A stretch of DNA of 64,000 nt from RHKX01 sp963823565 (lineage in GTDB: Bacteria; Actinomycetota; Thermoleophilia; Solirubrobacterales; 70-9): positions 1,178,001 to 1,242,000 of the forward strand of contig CAWGLR010000001.1 of NCBI GenBank assembly GCA_963823565.1. Direction: 5' to 3'. Positions 16,056 to 26,902 of the stretch are shown here, in pieces. Both the position numbers and the translations under genes were made by a program. The notes under the pieces were generated by a model. The model did not search any database and was not told where the DNA came from. It saw only the letters and a list, made by a program, of their open reading frames with translations. Each line of letters opens with the position of its first letter. Within the stretch, counting starts at the first letter, position 1.

Positions 16056-16227
16056 AGGACCCGGTTACTCCCGCGAACACGGTCTCGCCCTTCTCCTGCA
16101 CCCAGGCGTCCTCCCCGTAGGCGCTCGGAACTCCCGCGACGCCTAGAACCTCCTCGTACCACTGCGGGAGCCGCTCCGGGTTCTGGGCACGGAAGAAGAG
16201 GCCGCCGATTCCCGCGACCCGCTCCAT
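16056..16227 (-). pseudogene. Truncated VOC/glyoxalase-like gene remnant
   Basis: ATG at 16227, two bases after the DsbA-like gene's stop. The first ~52 residues (MERVAGIGGLFFRAQNPERL, then QWYEEVLGV and WVQEKGETVFAGV) match the start of a vicinal-oxygen-chelate (glyoxalase/bleomycin-resistance) domain, normally 110-130 residues. Similarity stops at the big hairpin at 16018-16055, after which the frame turns into low-meaning sequence overlapping the 3' end of purM. The metal ligands and second half of the fold are absent, so it cannot form a working VOC protein. Confidence 0.6.
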
Positions 16228-16229
16228 CG

Positions 16230-17081
16230 CTACGCCCGCTCCCACAGCGTGCCGGTGAGCGCGGTCACCGGCTTCAGCCGCCACTCCCGCGCCAGTGCCC
16301 ACAGCTCCGCCTCGACGACGACGCGCGGCCGGCCGGTGATCTCCTCGATCTCGCGGGTCGCGCTGCGGCCGAGGCGCTCGACGACCGCGAGCGGCTCGGG
16401 CCGGGCCGGATCGGCGGGGACGTCGACGCCGGCGGCGCGCGCGGCCTCGGTGTAGAGCTCGTACGGCTGCCAGCCGTAGACCCCGTGCGGAGCCCCGTCG
16501 GCGTCGATGAAGGTCACCGAGGGGAAGGTCACCCGCTCGATCGGACCGGTGCAGCCCGTGGCGTTCTCCGCCTTCGCCTGCTCGGGGATCCGGCGGGCCT
16601 CGTCGAGGTGCGCGCCGAATGCCTCCATGATCGCGTTCGAGCGCAGGTCGATCTCGAAGCGGTCGACGTCCAGCCCGGCGGGCCCCGCCAGGCTCATCAG
16701 CGCGTCGGGACCGTCGAGCCGGCGGCGCTCGTACATCAGGCCCTCGCGGACCAGGCGCAGGTAGCGGCCGCCCAGCTCGGACCCCTGCTCGCAGGCGGCG
16801 ACGACCGCCTGGCAGGCGGGATAGGTCGAGGAGATCCCGCCCTGCGTCCACAGCCGCGGGTCGATCGGCATGCGGGTCTCGGCGGCGGCGTCGAGCCAGA
16901 CCCGGCGGTAGCGGGCGACCTGCTCGTCGCCGATGTCGCGGGCCATCCCGCCCAGCACCCAGCGCACGTCGAGCTCGTCCCCGAGCTCCCAGAACAGGCG
17001 GCGCAGCTTGGGTTCGGTTCCCCACGACCACACGCACATGGGATCCGTGACGACTCTGACCTGGACGGGTATATCGCTCAT
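16230..17081 (-). CDS. DsbA-family (FrnE-like) thioredoxin-fold protein with CxxW site
   Basis: 283 residues from ATG 17081 (MSDIPVQVRVVTDPMC). Thioredoxin fold with the helical insertion of DsbA/FrnE or 2-hydroxychromene-carboxylate isomerase proteins: VTDPMCVWSWGTEPKLRRLF, GGISSTYPACQAVVAA and the cis-Pro loop ERVTFPSVTFIDADG. The usual CxxC is CVWS(W), so only one active-site Cys remains; a dithiol oxidase role is therefore unlikely and a glutathione- or mycothiol-dependent role is possible. Cytosolic, no signal peptide. Divergent from the Ser/Thr kinase gene. Confidence 0.75.
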   Translation of the reverse strand: MSDIPVQVRVVTDPMCVWSWGTEPKLRRLFWELGDELDVRWVLGGMARDIGDEQVARYRRVWLDAAAETRMPIDPRLWTQGGISSTYPACQAVVAACEQGSELGGRYLRLVREGLMYERRRLDGPDALMSLAGPAGLDVDRFEIDLRSNAIMEAFGAHLDEARRIPEQAKAENATGCTGPIERVTFPSVTFIDADGAPHGVYGWQPYELYTEAARAAGVDVPADPARPEPLAVVERLGRSATREIEEITGRPRVVVEAELWALAREWRLKPVTALTGTLWERA

Positions 17082-17123
17082 GTCGTGGCTCTTTGCAGGA
17101 CTTTTCGCTCGAAATGGCGCAAT

Positions 17124-17151
17124 GTCGCGTTCGCCGGACCCCGAACGCGAC
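17124..17151. promoter_or_regulatory. Perfect 10-bp inverted repeat in the divergent promoter region
   Basis: GTCGCGTTCG and CGAACGCGAC flank an 8-base spacer, placed between the divergent DsbA-like gene (start 17081) and the kinase gene (start 17225). It could be a regulator operator or an RNA hairpin in the kinase leader. There is no direct evidence for either use. Confidence 0.45.
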
Positions 17152-17224
17152 GCCCGCGGGTCCACTCATCGAAAATACTCGGGTGGATGAAGACGAGCGT
17201 GCATGGTCATCAGGGGTCGCCGAG

Positions 17225-18732
17225 ATGATCGGCACGCTGCTCTCGAACCGCTACCGGCTCGAGCGGAAGCTCGGGAGCGGCGGGATGTCGACCGTCTACC
17301 TGGCGGTCGACGAGACGCTCGGCCGCAAGGTCGCGGTCAAGATCCTGCATCGCGAGATCTCCGATCAGCCGGACCAGATCGAGCGCTTCCGGCGGGAGGC
17401 TCGCGCCGTCGCCCAGCTCTCCCATCCCAACCTGGTCGGCGTCATCGACGCCGGCGAGGACGGCGGCCACCCCTACATCGTCTTCGAGTTCGTCGACGGC
17501 GAGACGCTGAAGGACCGGATCGCCGAGCGTCGGCCGCCTGCCGACCGACGAGGCGACCGCCTACGCGATCGAGATCGGCCGCGGCCTCGCCGCCGCGCAC
17601 GCCGCCCGCCTGATCCACCGCGACGTCAAGCCGCAGAACGTCCTGATCGACGCCGACGGCCGCGCGAAGGTCACCGACTTCGGCATCGCCCGCTCGCTCG
17701 AGTCCCACGGGCTCACCGCCACCGGCCGCGTGCTCGGCACGACCGACTACGTCTCGCCGGAGCAGGCGATGGGCAAGGAGGTCGACGCCCGCACCGACGT
17801 CTACTCGCTCGGCGTCGTCCTCTTCGAGATGCTGACCGGCGACGTCCCGTTCAAGGCGGAGACCCAGGTCGGCGTCGCGATGAAGCACGTCAACGAGCTG
17901 ATGCCCGACGTGCAGGAGCGGCGGCCGGAGGTCTCGGCCGCGCTCGCCGTCGCCGTCGACCGCGCGACCGCCAAGCAGCCGAGCGACCGCTACCGCGACA
18001 TGACCGACTTCCTCGCCGACCTCGAGGCGGCGCTGGAGGTCGAGGTCTCACGCAGCGGCGGCGCGACGACCGGCGAGGCGACGACCGTCCTGCGCTCGGT
18101 GCCGGCGAGGCGGCGGCGGCTGCCGAGCCGGCGGCGCATGTCGTGGGCCGGCGTCGTCGTGCTCGTGCTGGCGGCGGCGGCGGCGATCGCAATCGCTGCG
18201 TTCTCCGGCGACGATGGGGGCGACGAGCCGCTGCCGACCGCGCCGGAGCCGACGGCGGCGACGATCGACATCATCGACGTCTCCGACTACGACCCGCAGG
18301 GCGGCGACGGCGAGCACCCGGATGAGGTCGTCTACATCATCGACGACGACGAGAGCACCGCGTGGCCGACCGAGAAGTACACGGCCGGCCTCGAGGGAGC
18401 ACCGAAGACCGGTGTGGGGTTCGTCCTCGGCACCGACGGCTCCTCGCCGGCCACCGAGTTGACGCATGCAGACGAACGGCGGCAGCTGGAGGTTCGACGT
18501 CTACGGGTCGGCCGAGAGGGAGCCGCCGGTCGACCCGCCCGTCGACGCGGCCGGCACCGAGACCGGGACCTGGGGCGAGCCGCTGGCGACCGATCAGGCC
18601 GCGAACAAGAACACCGAGGTCGCCCTCTCCGGCACCCCGGAGGGGACCCGCTGGTACCTCGTCTGGATCACCGACCTCAACGGTCAGCAGACCGCCGAGG
18701 TGTTCGGCGCCCAGCTCGCCGCGGCGTCCTAG
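17225..18732 (+). pseudogene. Membrane Ser/Thr protein kinase with extracellular discoidin-like domain, two frameshifts
   Basis: Three frames join into one protein of ~500 residues. From ATG 17225 (MIGTLLSNRYRLERKLGSGG) the Hanks-kinase N-lobe with Lys in VAVKILHRE runs to about 17530. One extra base there moves the C-lobe (LIHRDVKPQN, VTDFGIA, YVSPEQAMG) to the next frame. This continues through a membrane helix (MSWAGVVVLVLAAAAAIAIAAF) and a domain starting IIDVSDYDPQGGDGEHPDEV, like the sugar-binding tail of actinobacterial MurJ/MviN. A second extra base near 18465 moves the end (NGGSWRFDVYGSAE…) to the third frame, ending TAG 18732. Both shifts are +1 and coding quality is kept on either side, so sequence error is as likely as true decay. 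Confidence 0.75.
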
Positions 18733-19473
18733 CTACTCGCGCCCGGCGACCCGCAACGTCCGGTTCGAGAACGTGGTGTCCGAGGGGTCGCACCCGCAGT
18801 CGGCGTACCGCAGCGAGTAGGTGTGCGTCCCGGGAGTGGTCTCGATCTGCACCGGGCTAGCCGCGGAGCCGAAGGTCCCGCAACCGAGGCCGAGGTTCGA
18901 TGCCGGCGGCGTCGACATCGTCACGTCCTCGCCGAGGTCGGTGCTCATCGAGAGCAGCGCCTCGTCGATGTCCCCGCTCCCGCAGATGCCGGCGGGCTGA
19001 CGCAGCGGCACTTGCTGCCCGTCCTCGAACAGGCCGACGAGCCCGTCGTTGGGCGTGCCGAACGTCACCGTCGCCGCGACCTCGACGATGCCCGACTGCG
19101 GCACGTCGACCGTGACCGATGGGCCCCCGAGATCGGCGTAGGAGGTCACGCTGGCGGTCGTCACGGTGCCGGGCACCGTCTCGGAGACGATCCGCCCGGC
19201 GTCGACCCGCCCGCGCAGGGTGATGATCGACTTCCGCGCGCGCTTTGCGATCTCCATCGCGCGGTCGGTCCGGCGCAGGGCGCGCTGGCCGATCAGCTTC
19301 GCCCGCTTCGCAACGCGCAGGGCCTCACCCGACTTCGGGTTCGGCTTCGCCGTGACCGGCGTCACCGCCGCGGCCTGCGAGACGAGGGACGGGGACATGA
19401 GTGCGAGGACCATGGCGACGGCCCCCACCGCGGGCGCGAGGCGCCGCTTCCGTGCGTTCAGCATGGCGCTCAT
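18733..19473 (-). CDS. Secreted protein of unknown function
   Basis: 246 residues. A basic start and hydrophobic core (RRLAPAVGAVAMVLALMSPSLVSQAAA) form a signal peptide with likely cleavage after an AxA near residue 36. Next is a basic helical stretch (RVAKRAKLIGQRALRRTDRAMEIAKRARKS), then a beta-rich domain with four cysteines (ICGSGDIDE, LGLGCGTF, YADCGCDPSD) that may form disulfides. I do not recognise the domain; the layout recurs in secreted proteins of soil actinobacteria. Its TAG abuts the kinase gene's TAG head-on (TAGCTA) with no spacer. Confidence 0.75.
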   Translation of the reverse strand: MSAMLNARKRRLAPAVGAVAMVLALMSPSLVSQAAAVTPVTAKPNPKSGEALRVAKRAKLIGQRALRRTDRAMEIAKRARKSIITLRGRVDAGRIVSETVPGTVTTASVTSYADLGGPSVTVDVPQSGIVEVAATVTFGTPNDGLVGLFEDGQQVPLRQPAGICGSGDIDEALLSMSTDLGEDVTMSTPPASNLGLGCGTFGSAASPVQIETTPGTHTYSLRYADCGCDPSDTTFSNRTLRVAGRE

Positions 19474-19504
19474 CGTAACCCCGCCGGTGGCGGCCGGCGC
19501 GGGT

Positions 19505-20470
19505 TCAGTACCGGTGGGAGCGTTCCTCGCGGTGCCGCTCGACCGCGAGCTGCACGAGCCGGTCGCAGAGCTCGGGGTAGGCGAGGCCGCTGGCCTCGAA
19601 GAGCTTCGCGAAGACGCTGGTCTCGGTGAACCCGGGAATCGTGTTGAGCTCGTTGACGAGGACCTCGCCGTCGTCGCGGACGAAGAAGTCGCAGCGAGCC
19701 AGACCGGTGCAGCCGCAGAGCGCGTAGACCTCGGCGGCCAGCTCGCGGACGCGGGCGATCGCCTCGTCGCCGATCGGCGCCGGCACGACCAGGTCCATCC
19801 CGCCGGGCTCGTACTTGGCGGCGTAGTGGTACCAGTCGGCGTTGACCACGAGCTCCCCCGGCAGCGACGTCTCGACCTCGCCGTTGCCGATCACCGAACA
19901 CTCGACCTCGCGCGCCTCGCAGTGCGCCTCGACGATCACCCGCGGGTCGTGCTCGCGCGCCGTCTCGACCGCGGCCTCGATCCCGCCGGGCTCGGAGACC
20001 TTGAGGATGCCGACGCTCGAGCCGAGCCGCGACGGCTTGACCCAGACCGGCATCCCCAGCGCCTCGGCGCGCTCGCGCCAGCCCTCCTCGCCGGCGGCGC
20101 AGAAGTCGACCTGCGCGATCCCGCGGTCGCGGAGCAGCCGCTTGAAGACGAGCTTGTCGATCGTCGTCGCCGCGGCGAGCACCCCGGGTCCGACGTAGGG
20201 CAGGTCGAGGACCTCGAGCAGGCCCTGGACCGTCCCGTCCTCGCCGAACGGCCCGTGCAGCACCGGGAAGGCGACGTCGCAGCCCAGGAGCCCGGCGGCG
20301 GGCCGGAGCTCGACCTCCTCGCCGTCGCAGATCCAGCGGCCGTCGGTCTCGATGACGACGTCGCGCGTCTCGTGGCCGGCGGCGCGCAGCCCCTCCCCCA
20401 CCGCCGCCCCCGAGCGCAGCGAGACGGGGTGCTCGCTCGAGCGACCGCCGCGGAGGACGGCGACCCTCAT
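19505..20470 (-). CDS. ddl: D-alanine--D-alanine ligase
   Basis: 321 residues, ATP-grasp enzyme making D-Ala-D-Ala for peptidoglycan. N-terminal RVAVLRGGRSSEHPVSLRSG, LHGPFGEDGTVQGLLEVLDLPYVGPGV, the ATP-binding KPSRLGSSVGILKV and the metal-binding end FVRDDGEVLVNELNTIPGFT are all present. ATG 20470 overlaps the stop of the PASTA kinase gene (ATGA), making it the last gene of the kinase/FHA/SEDS/PBP operon. A second, more diverged Ddl lies at 50839-51762. Confidence 0.92.
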   Translation of the reverse strand: MRVAVLRGGRSSEHPVSLRSGAAVGEGLRAAGHETRDVVIETDGRWICDGEEVELRPAAGLLGCDVAFPVLHGPFGEDGTVQGLLEVLDLPYVGPGVLAAATTIDKLVFKRLLRDRGIAQVDFCAAGEEGWRERAEALGMPVWVKPSRLGSSVGILKVSEPGGIEAAVETAREHDPRVIVEAHCEAREVECSVIGNGEVETSLPGELVVNADWYHYAAKYEPGGMDLVVPAPIGDEAIARVRELAAEVYALCGCTGLARCDFFVRDDGEVLVNELNTIPGFTETSVFAKLFEASGLAYPELCDRLVQLAVERHREERSHRY

Positions 20471-22281
20471 GGGGTCTCCTGGGTGGTGCTGGTCGTCCCG
20501 CCTCCGGAGGGCGGGGCGGTGAACTTGCCGACGGTCAGCGTCACCCGGTCGCCGGGGCTCAGGTTCGTGCCGGGACCGGGAGCCTGCTCGAGGACGATCC
20601 CGTCCTGCGACTCGTCGGCGACCTCGCGGTCGATGATGTCGACCTCGAGCCCGTCGTCGGCGAGCCGGCGCTCCGCGTAGCTCGACTTCTGGCCGACGAA
20701 GTCGTCGAGCGTGATCGTCCCGACGCCGCTCGAGTAGGTGATCCGGACGACGCTGCCGACCTGCTTCTCGGTCCCGGCCGACGGGCTCTGGCTCAGGACC
20801 TGGTCCTTCGGCTCGTCGGATTCGACCGCTCTCGCGCTGACGACGAAGCCGGCCTGCCGCAGCTCGGCCGACGCCTGCGAACGGGGGATGCCGACGACGT
20901 CGGGCACGACTTCGGTCGCCACGCCGGTGGACACGATGAGGGTCACGTTGGTCCCGGCTGCGACCTGCGCTCCGGGGGAAGGGTTCGCGGAGATCACAAG
21001 TCCCGCCTTCACGCTCGACGACGCCTGCTTCTGCACGCTCGAGCTGAACCCAGCCTCCCGCAGCTTCGCGCGCGCCTTCGCCACCGGCTGGTCCACCACA
21101 TCCGGCACGGCGATCGTCCCCGGCCCGAGGCTGACGAACAGCGTCACCGTCGAGCCCTCCTCGGCCTCGTCGCCGCCGCTCGGGTCGGTCTCGATGACCT
21201 CGCCCTCGGGGACGTCGCTCTCGCGCTGCTGGGTGTCGACCTCGAAGCCGGCGTCGCGGAGCTGGTTGGTCGCGACCGCCTCCTGCTCGCCGGTCACGTC
21301 GGGGACCTCGACCATGTCGGGTCGCGTCAGGAAGTAGGCGAGCGCGCCGCCGGCGAGCAGCAGGGCGATCAGCAGCGCGATCCACGGCCAGCGCCGACGG
21401 CCGCTCTCCTCCTGGTCGGCGGCGACCATCGCGGCGAAGCGGCGCGTGTGCCCGCCCTTCTCGGGGTCGGCCTCGGCCGAGTCGAGGGCGGCGATCATCT
21501 CCTGGGCGCTGGCGTAGCGCTGGGCGGGGTCCTTCGCCAGCGCGCGGAGGACGACGGCGTCGAGTGCCGGCGAGACGTTCGGGTTGATGGAGCTCGGCGC
21601 CGGCGGCTCCTCGGCGACCTGCTTCATCGCGATCGCGACCGTGTTGTCCCCCTCGAAGGGGACCCGGCCGGTGAGCATCTCGAACAGGATGATCCCGACC
21701 GAGTAGATGTCGGCCGCGGCGGTCACGTCCATCCCCTGCGCCTGCTCGGGGGAGATGTACTGCGGCGTACCCATCACCGAGCCGGTGCGGGTGATCTCCG
21801 AGGCGCCGGCGCGCGCGATGCCGAAGTCGGTGACCCGGATCCGCCCCTCGCGGTCGATCAGCACGTTCATCGGCTTCAGGTCGCGATGGACGATCCCCTT
21901 CGAGTGGGCGAAGCTCGCCGCCGCCAGCACCTGCCGGGCGACCTCGACCGCCTCGCTCGGCTCGAGCCCGCGGTTGATCAGGTCGCGCAGCGAGGAGCCG
22001 TCGACCAGCTCCATCGCGATGAAGTAGGTGTCCTCGTACTCGCCGCGGTCGAAGACGCTGACCACGTTCGGGTGCTGAAGCCCCGCGGCCGACGACGCCT
22101 CGCGCCGGAACCGCTCGACGAACTCCTTGTCGCGGGCGAAGTTCTCGTGCAGGACCTTGAGCGCGACGTCGCGGCCGAGCTCGGTGTCGTGGGCGCGCCA
22201 GACGTCCGCCATCCCGCCCGAGCCGATGCGCTCGATCAGCCGGTAGCGGTCGGCGACGACCTGGTCGGGAAGCAGCCTCAA
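20467..22281 (-). CDS. pknB: PASTA-domain Ser/Thr protein kinase (PknB type)
   Basis: 604 residues. Cytosolic kinase domain at ~10-270 with GSGGMADVW, catalytic Lys42 (ALKVLH), IVHRDLKPMNV, VTDFGIA and PQYISPEQAQG. One membrane helix at ~305-326 (WPWIALLIALLLAGGALAYFL), then four PASTA repeats (VEVPDVTG, IAVPDVVD, EVVPDVVG, ITLDDFVG) outside the cell, which in relatives sense muropeptides or lipid II. TTG start at 22281 lies one base after the PBP stop. It senses wall state and phosphorylates division and wall-synthesis proteins; the PP2C in the same operon is the likely antagonist. Confidence 0.95.
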   Translation of the reverse strand: MRLLPDQVVADRYRLIERIGSGGMADVWRAHDTELGRDVALKVLHENFARDKEFVERFRREASSAAGLQHPNVVSVFDRGEYEDTYFIAMELVDGSSLRDLINRGLEPSEAVEVARQVLAAASFAHSKGIVHRDLKPMNVLIDREGRIRVTDFGIARAGASEITRTGSVMGTPQYISPEQAQGMDVTAAADIYSVGIILFEMLTGRVPFEGDNTVAIAMKQVAEEPPAPSSINPNVSPALDAVVLRALAKDPAQRYASAQEMIAALDSAEADPEKGGHTRRFAAMVAADQEESGRRRWPWIALLIALLLAGGALAYFLTRPDMVEVPDVTGEQEAVATNQLRDAGFEVDTQQRESDVPEGEVIETDPSGGDEAEEGSTVTLFVSLGPGTIAVPDVVDQPVAKARAKLREAGFSSSVQKQASSSVKAGLVISANPSPGAQVAAGTNVTLIVSTGVATEVVPDVVGIPRSQASAELRQAGFVVSARAVESDEPKDQVLSQSPSAGTEKQVGSVVRITYSSGVGTITLDDFVGQKSSYAERRLADDGLEVDIIDREVADESQDGIVLEQAPGPGTNLSPGDRVTLTVGKFTAPPSGGGTTSTTQETP

Positions 22282-22282
22282 C

Positions 22283-23748
22283 TCAGCCTCCGCCGTTCAG
22301 GAGCTCGTTCATGACCGCGGTCGCGATCGGGCCGGCCTGCTCGCCGCCGAAGCACCCCGGGCAGGGCTGCAGGGTGACGGCGACGGCGATCTGCGGGTCC
22401 TCGACCGGGGCGAAGGCGATGAACGACGGCTGCGCGAGGTCCTCGGCGGGATCGCCGACCTCAGCGGTGCCCGTCTTGCCCGCGAAGGTCGTACCGCCGA
22501 GGTCGCCGGCGAGGGCAGCGGCCGTCCCCTCGTCGACGACGCTGGTCATCATCTCGCCGAGCTGGGCAGCGGTGTCCTCGCTGACGACCTCGCTCTGGAC
22601 CTCCGGGTCGAGCTCATCGGTCGTCCGGCCATCGGGGTCCCTGACCTCCTGGATCAGCGTCGGCTTCATCAGCTCGCCGCCGTTGGCGATCGTCGCCGCG
22701 ACCTGAGCCATCTGGAACGGCGTCGCCAGGATCTGACCCTCCTCGCCACCCTGGCCGATGGCAACCCGCGCGATGTCGTAGCCCTCGTCGACGAGCTCTC
22801 CGCTCGAGTTGTAGATGCCGCTGGCGATCTTCTGGTCGTCGGGCAGCTCCACCTCCGGGTCCTCCAGGAACCCGAACCGCTCCATGTACTCGTTCAGCGT
22901 CTCCGGCCCGATGTCCTCGCCGATCTGGGCGAAGTACGTGTTGACGGAGTGGGTCAGCGCGGTCCGCATGTCGATGTCGCCGAACGGCTCTCCGCCGGCG
23001 TTCTCGAGCGGGACGCCGCTGAAGGTCTGCGGGGTGGCGCCGCTGAGGACGGTGTCCGGCGTCGCCTTGCCGGAGTCCAGCGCCGCGGCCGCCGTGACGA
23101 CCTTGAACGTCGATCCCGGCGGATACGTCGACTGCGTGTCGCGGTTGAACAGAGGTGAGGTCTCCGCCTCCTCCTTGGTCAGCTGACCGATGTTCTTCTG
23201 GATGTCGTTGGGGTCGTAGCCGGGCGAGCTCGCCATCACCCTGACGGCTCCCGTCTGCGGCTCGATCGCTACGACCGCGCCCGGGGTGGGCGCGCTGGCG
23301 AGCTGATCGGTCGCAAACTGCTGCGCGCCCGCGTCCAGCGTCGTGACGATGTCGGAGCCCTCCTGCTGCTGGCCGCGGATCTGGTCGATGATCGAGACGA
23401 ACTCGTTGTCCTCGCCGGTCAGCGTGTTCTGCTCCGCGCGCTCGAAGCCGGTCTGGCCCAGGTCGATGTAGCTGTAGCCGATCGGATTCCCGAACAGGCT
23501 CCCCATCGGGTAGCGGCGGACGTACTGGAAGTCTTCGCCCTTGCCCTCCTTGACCGACTCGGCGATCAGCTCGCCGTCGGAGGAGAAGATCTTGCCGCGC
23601 TCGATCTGCTGGGCCTCGAAGAGGGGTCGCTTGTTCTCGGTCTTCGCCTCGAGCTCGTCGGCGTCGAAGACCGACCAGTTGCTGGTGAAACCGACGAGCA
23701 GCGCGAAGAGCACGAGGACGCCGACGAAGAGACGGGCGATCGGGGCGT

Positions 23749-23752
<4 letters not shown>
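22283..23752 (-). CDS. pbpA: Penicillin-binding transpeptidase (PbpA-like class B PBP)
   Basis: 489 residues. Single N-terminal anchor (ARLFVGVLVLFALLVGFTSN), then a short dimerisation domain and a transpeptidase domain. The active-site motifs are Ser214-TFK, Ser269-VN and Lys426-TG(TA). It cross-links stem peptides outside the membrane, partnered by the SEDS glycosyltransferase encoded just upstream. Length and the small N-domain match mycobacterial PbpA. GTG start at 23752 overlaps the rodA stop (GTGA). Confidence 0.93.
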
Positions 23753-25058
<1,306 letters not shown>

Positions 25059-25062
<4 letters not shown>

Positions 25063-26411
25063 CCGCTGCTCCCGGGCGCGGAGTCCTGCCCCGCGTTCGG
25101 GCCCGTCCCCCCCGGCACCGCGTCGTCCGGGCTCGTCCCCGCGCCGTTGCCCCCGCCGTTCCCGCCGTCGTTGGCGCCCTGGGTGGATACCCGCACCGCC
25201 GCCGCGGTCTGGAGGTCGGCGGCCAGCGAGAGCGCGTCGTCCTCGGAGCGCAGCTCGTGATCGACGGCGACGGTTCGGCGCTCCTCGGGCAGGGCGGCGA
25301 GATCGACGCCGGTGCTCTCCTTCTCGGAGTAGAGCTCGAGGCCGAACGGCAGCTCGTACGGCAGGCCGCGATAGACCGCCACCTGCTCGGAGTCGTCGAT
25401 GCCGAGGAACCAGACCTGGCGCGCCCCGATGACCGCGCCGACGCCGATGGCGGCGATCACCGCAAGCGCCACCAGCGTCTTCAGCGCGGTGCGCGGCCAG
25501 CTCCGCCTCGGTGCCTCGGGAGCCGCCGGCTGCCCCGGTCGGCGCGGCCGGCGCGGGGGCGGCGCGCCGGTTCCCGGGCGGCGACCCGCGTGCTCGCGGG
25601 CCGCGCCGGACCGCACCGCGTCGGCGGTGAAGCCCTCCTCCGCGGCAGCGGCTCCGACGAGCGTCGCGCCCTCCGCGGCGACGGGCGCCCCCGCCTCGGC
25701 GGGCTCGAGCCGGAACAGGACGACGGTGATGTTGTCGCGGCCGCCGCGGTCGTTGGCGGCGCGGACGAGCCGCCGGGCGGTCCGCTCGAGGTCGCCGTCG
25801 CGCTTGAGGATCGCGAGCAGGTCCTCGTCGGAGAGCATCGTCGTCAGCCCGTCCGAGCAGAGCAGATAGAGGTCGCCGGGGCGGCCGCGGTAGGTGAAGG
25901 TGTCGACCTGGACGTCGGGCTCGGGGCCGAGCGCGCGGGTGATCACCGACCGCTGCGGGTGCTCGGCGGCCTGGTCGCGGGTCAGCCGCCCCTGGCGGCG
26001 CAGCTCCTCGACCAGCGAGTGGTCGTTGGTGACCTGCTTGAGGTCGCCGTCGCGAAGGACGTACGCGCGGCTGTCGCCGACGTGGGCGAAGCTGATCTCG
26101 TCGCCGTGGACGAGCGCCGCGGTCAGGGTCGTTCCCATCCCCGAGCGCGAGGCGTCGCCCTGCGCGAGCTCGAAGATGCGGCGGTTGGCGTCGCGCACCG
26201 TCTGCCGCAGCAACTCCTCAGGCGAGCCGCCCTCGACGTCGGCGTCGCCGAAGGCCTCGACCGCGAGGTGCGAGGCGACCTCGCCGGCCTGGGCGCCGCC
26301 CATGCCGTCGGCGACTGCGAAGAGCGTCGGGCCCATGTAGAGCGAGTCCTCGTTGGCCTCGCGCTGGCGGCCGGTGTCGGTGAGCTGGGCGCTGTCGGCG
26401 ATCCGCAGCAT
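25059..26411 (-). CDS. pstP: PP2C-family Ser/Thr phosphatase (PstP type)
   Basis: 450 residues. Catalytic PP2C domain 1-240 with the metal-binding motifs REANEDS, VADGMGGAQAGEVAS, SRSGMGTTLTAAL, FAHVGDSRAYVL, LCSDGLTTML and NDRGGRDNITVVL. A Pro/Arg-rich linker follows, then one membrane helix (TLVALAVIAAIGVGAVIGARQVWFLG) and a ~100-residue outside domain ending in a Gly/Asn/Pro-rich tail. It would dephosphorylate the kinases of this operon and their FHA partners. ATG 26411 shares a base with the fhaB stop (TGATG). Confidence 0.93.
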
Positions 26412-26902
26412 CAGTAGCCGCCCTCGTCGTAGGCGAGCTCGAAGCGGAACTGGGTGTCGCCGATGCGGATCTCGTCGAGGTCGCCGAGCGGCGCCTCGCC
26501 CCGGAGCTCGCCGTCGTTGAGATAGGTGCCGTTGGTCGAGTCGAGGTCCTCGACGAAGTACGCGTTGCCGCGGCTGTGCACCCGGCAGTGGATGCCGGAC
26601 GCGAACCGGTCCACGATCCGCACGTCCGCTTCCTCGGAGCGGCCGATCGTGAGGCCGCCGAAGAGGTCGATCCGGTCACCCGGCTCGAGCCCGCCCCCCT
26701 GCACCACGACCAGCGCCGCGTCGGTCGCCGCGACCCGGCCGCCGGCGATCGCGTGCATGCCCGTCCCCTCCTCGGCCTGAGCGGGGAGGGCGTTGCGGCC
26801 GCGCAGGTCCTTCAGGGCGCTGCGGGCGATTACGAGCAGGAAGAGGTAGAGAACGCCGAGGAAGGCGAACTTCAGTGCGACCGCTGCGGGATCGGCATTC
26901 AC
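26411..26902 (-). CDS. fhaB: Membrane-anchored FHA-domain protein (FhaB/FipA-like)
   Basis: 163 residues. N-terminal helix (LKFAFLGVLYLFLLVIA) anchors the protein, and residues ~75-155 form a forkhead-associated domain with GGLTIGRSEEADVRI, SGIHCRVHSRG and DLDSTNGTYLNDGEL, which binds phosphothreonine. GTG start at 26902 overlaps the fhaA stop (GTGA). In relatives FhaB links Pkn-phosphorylated targets to the division machinery. Confidence 0.9.
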   Translation of the reverse strand: MNADPAAVALKFAFLGVLYLFLLVIARSALKDLRGRNALPAQAEEGTGMHAIAGGRVAATDAALVVVQGGGLEPGDRIDLFGGLTIGRSEEADVRIVDRFASGIHCRVHSRGNAYFVEDLDSTNGTYLNDGELRGEAPLGDLDEIRIGDTQFRFELAYDEGGY

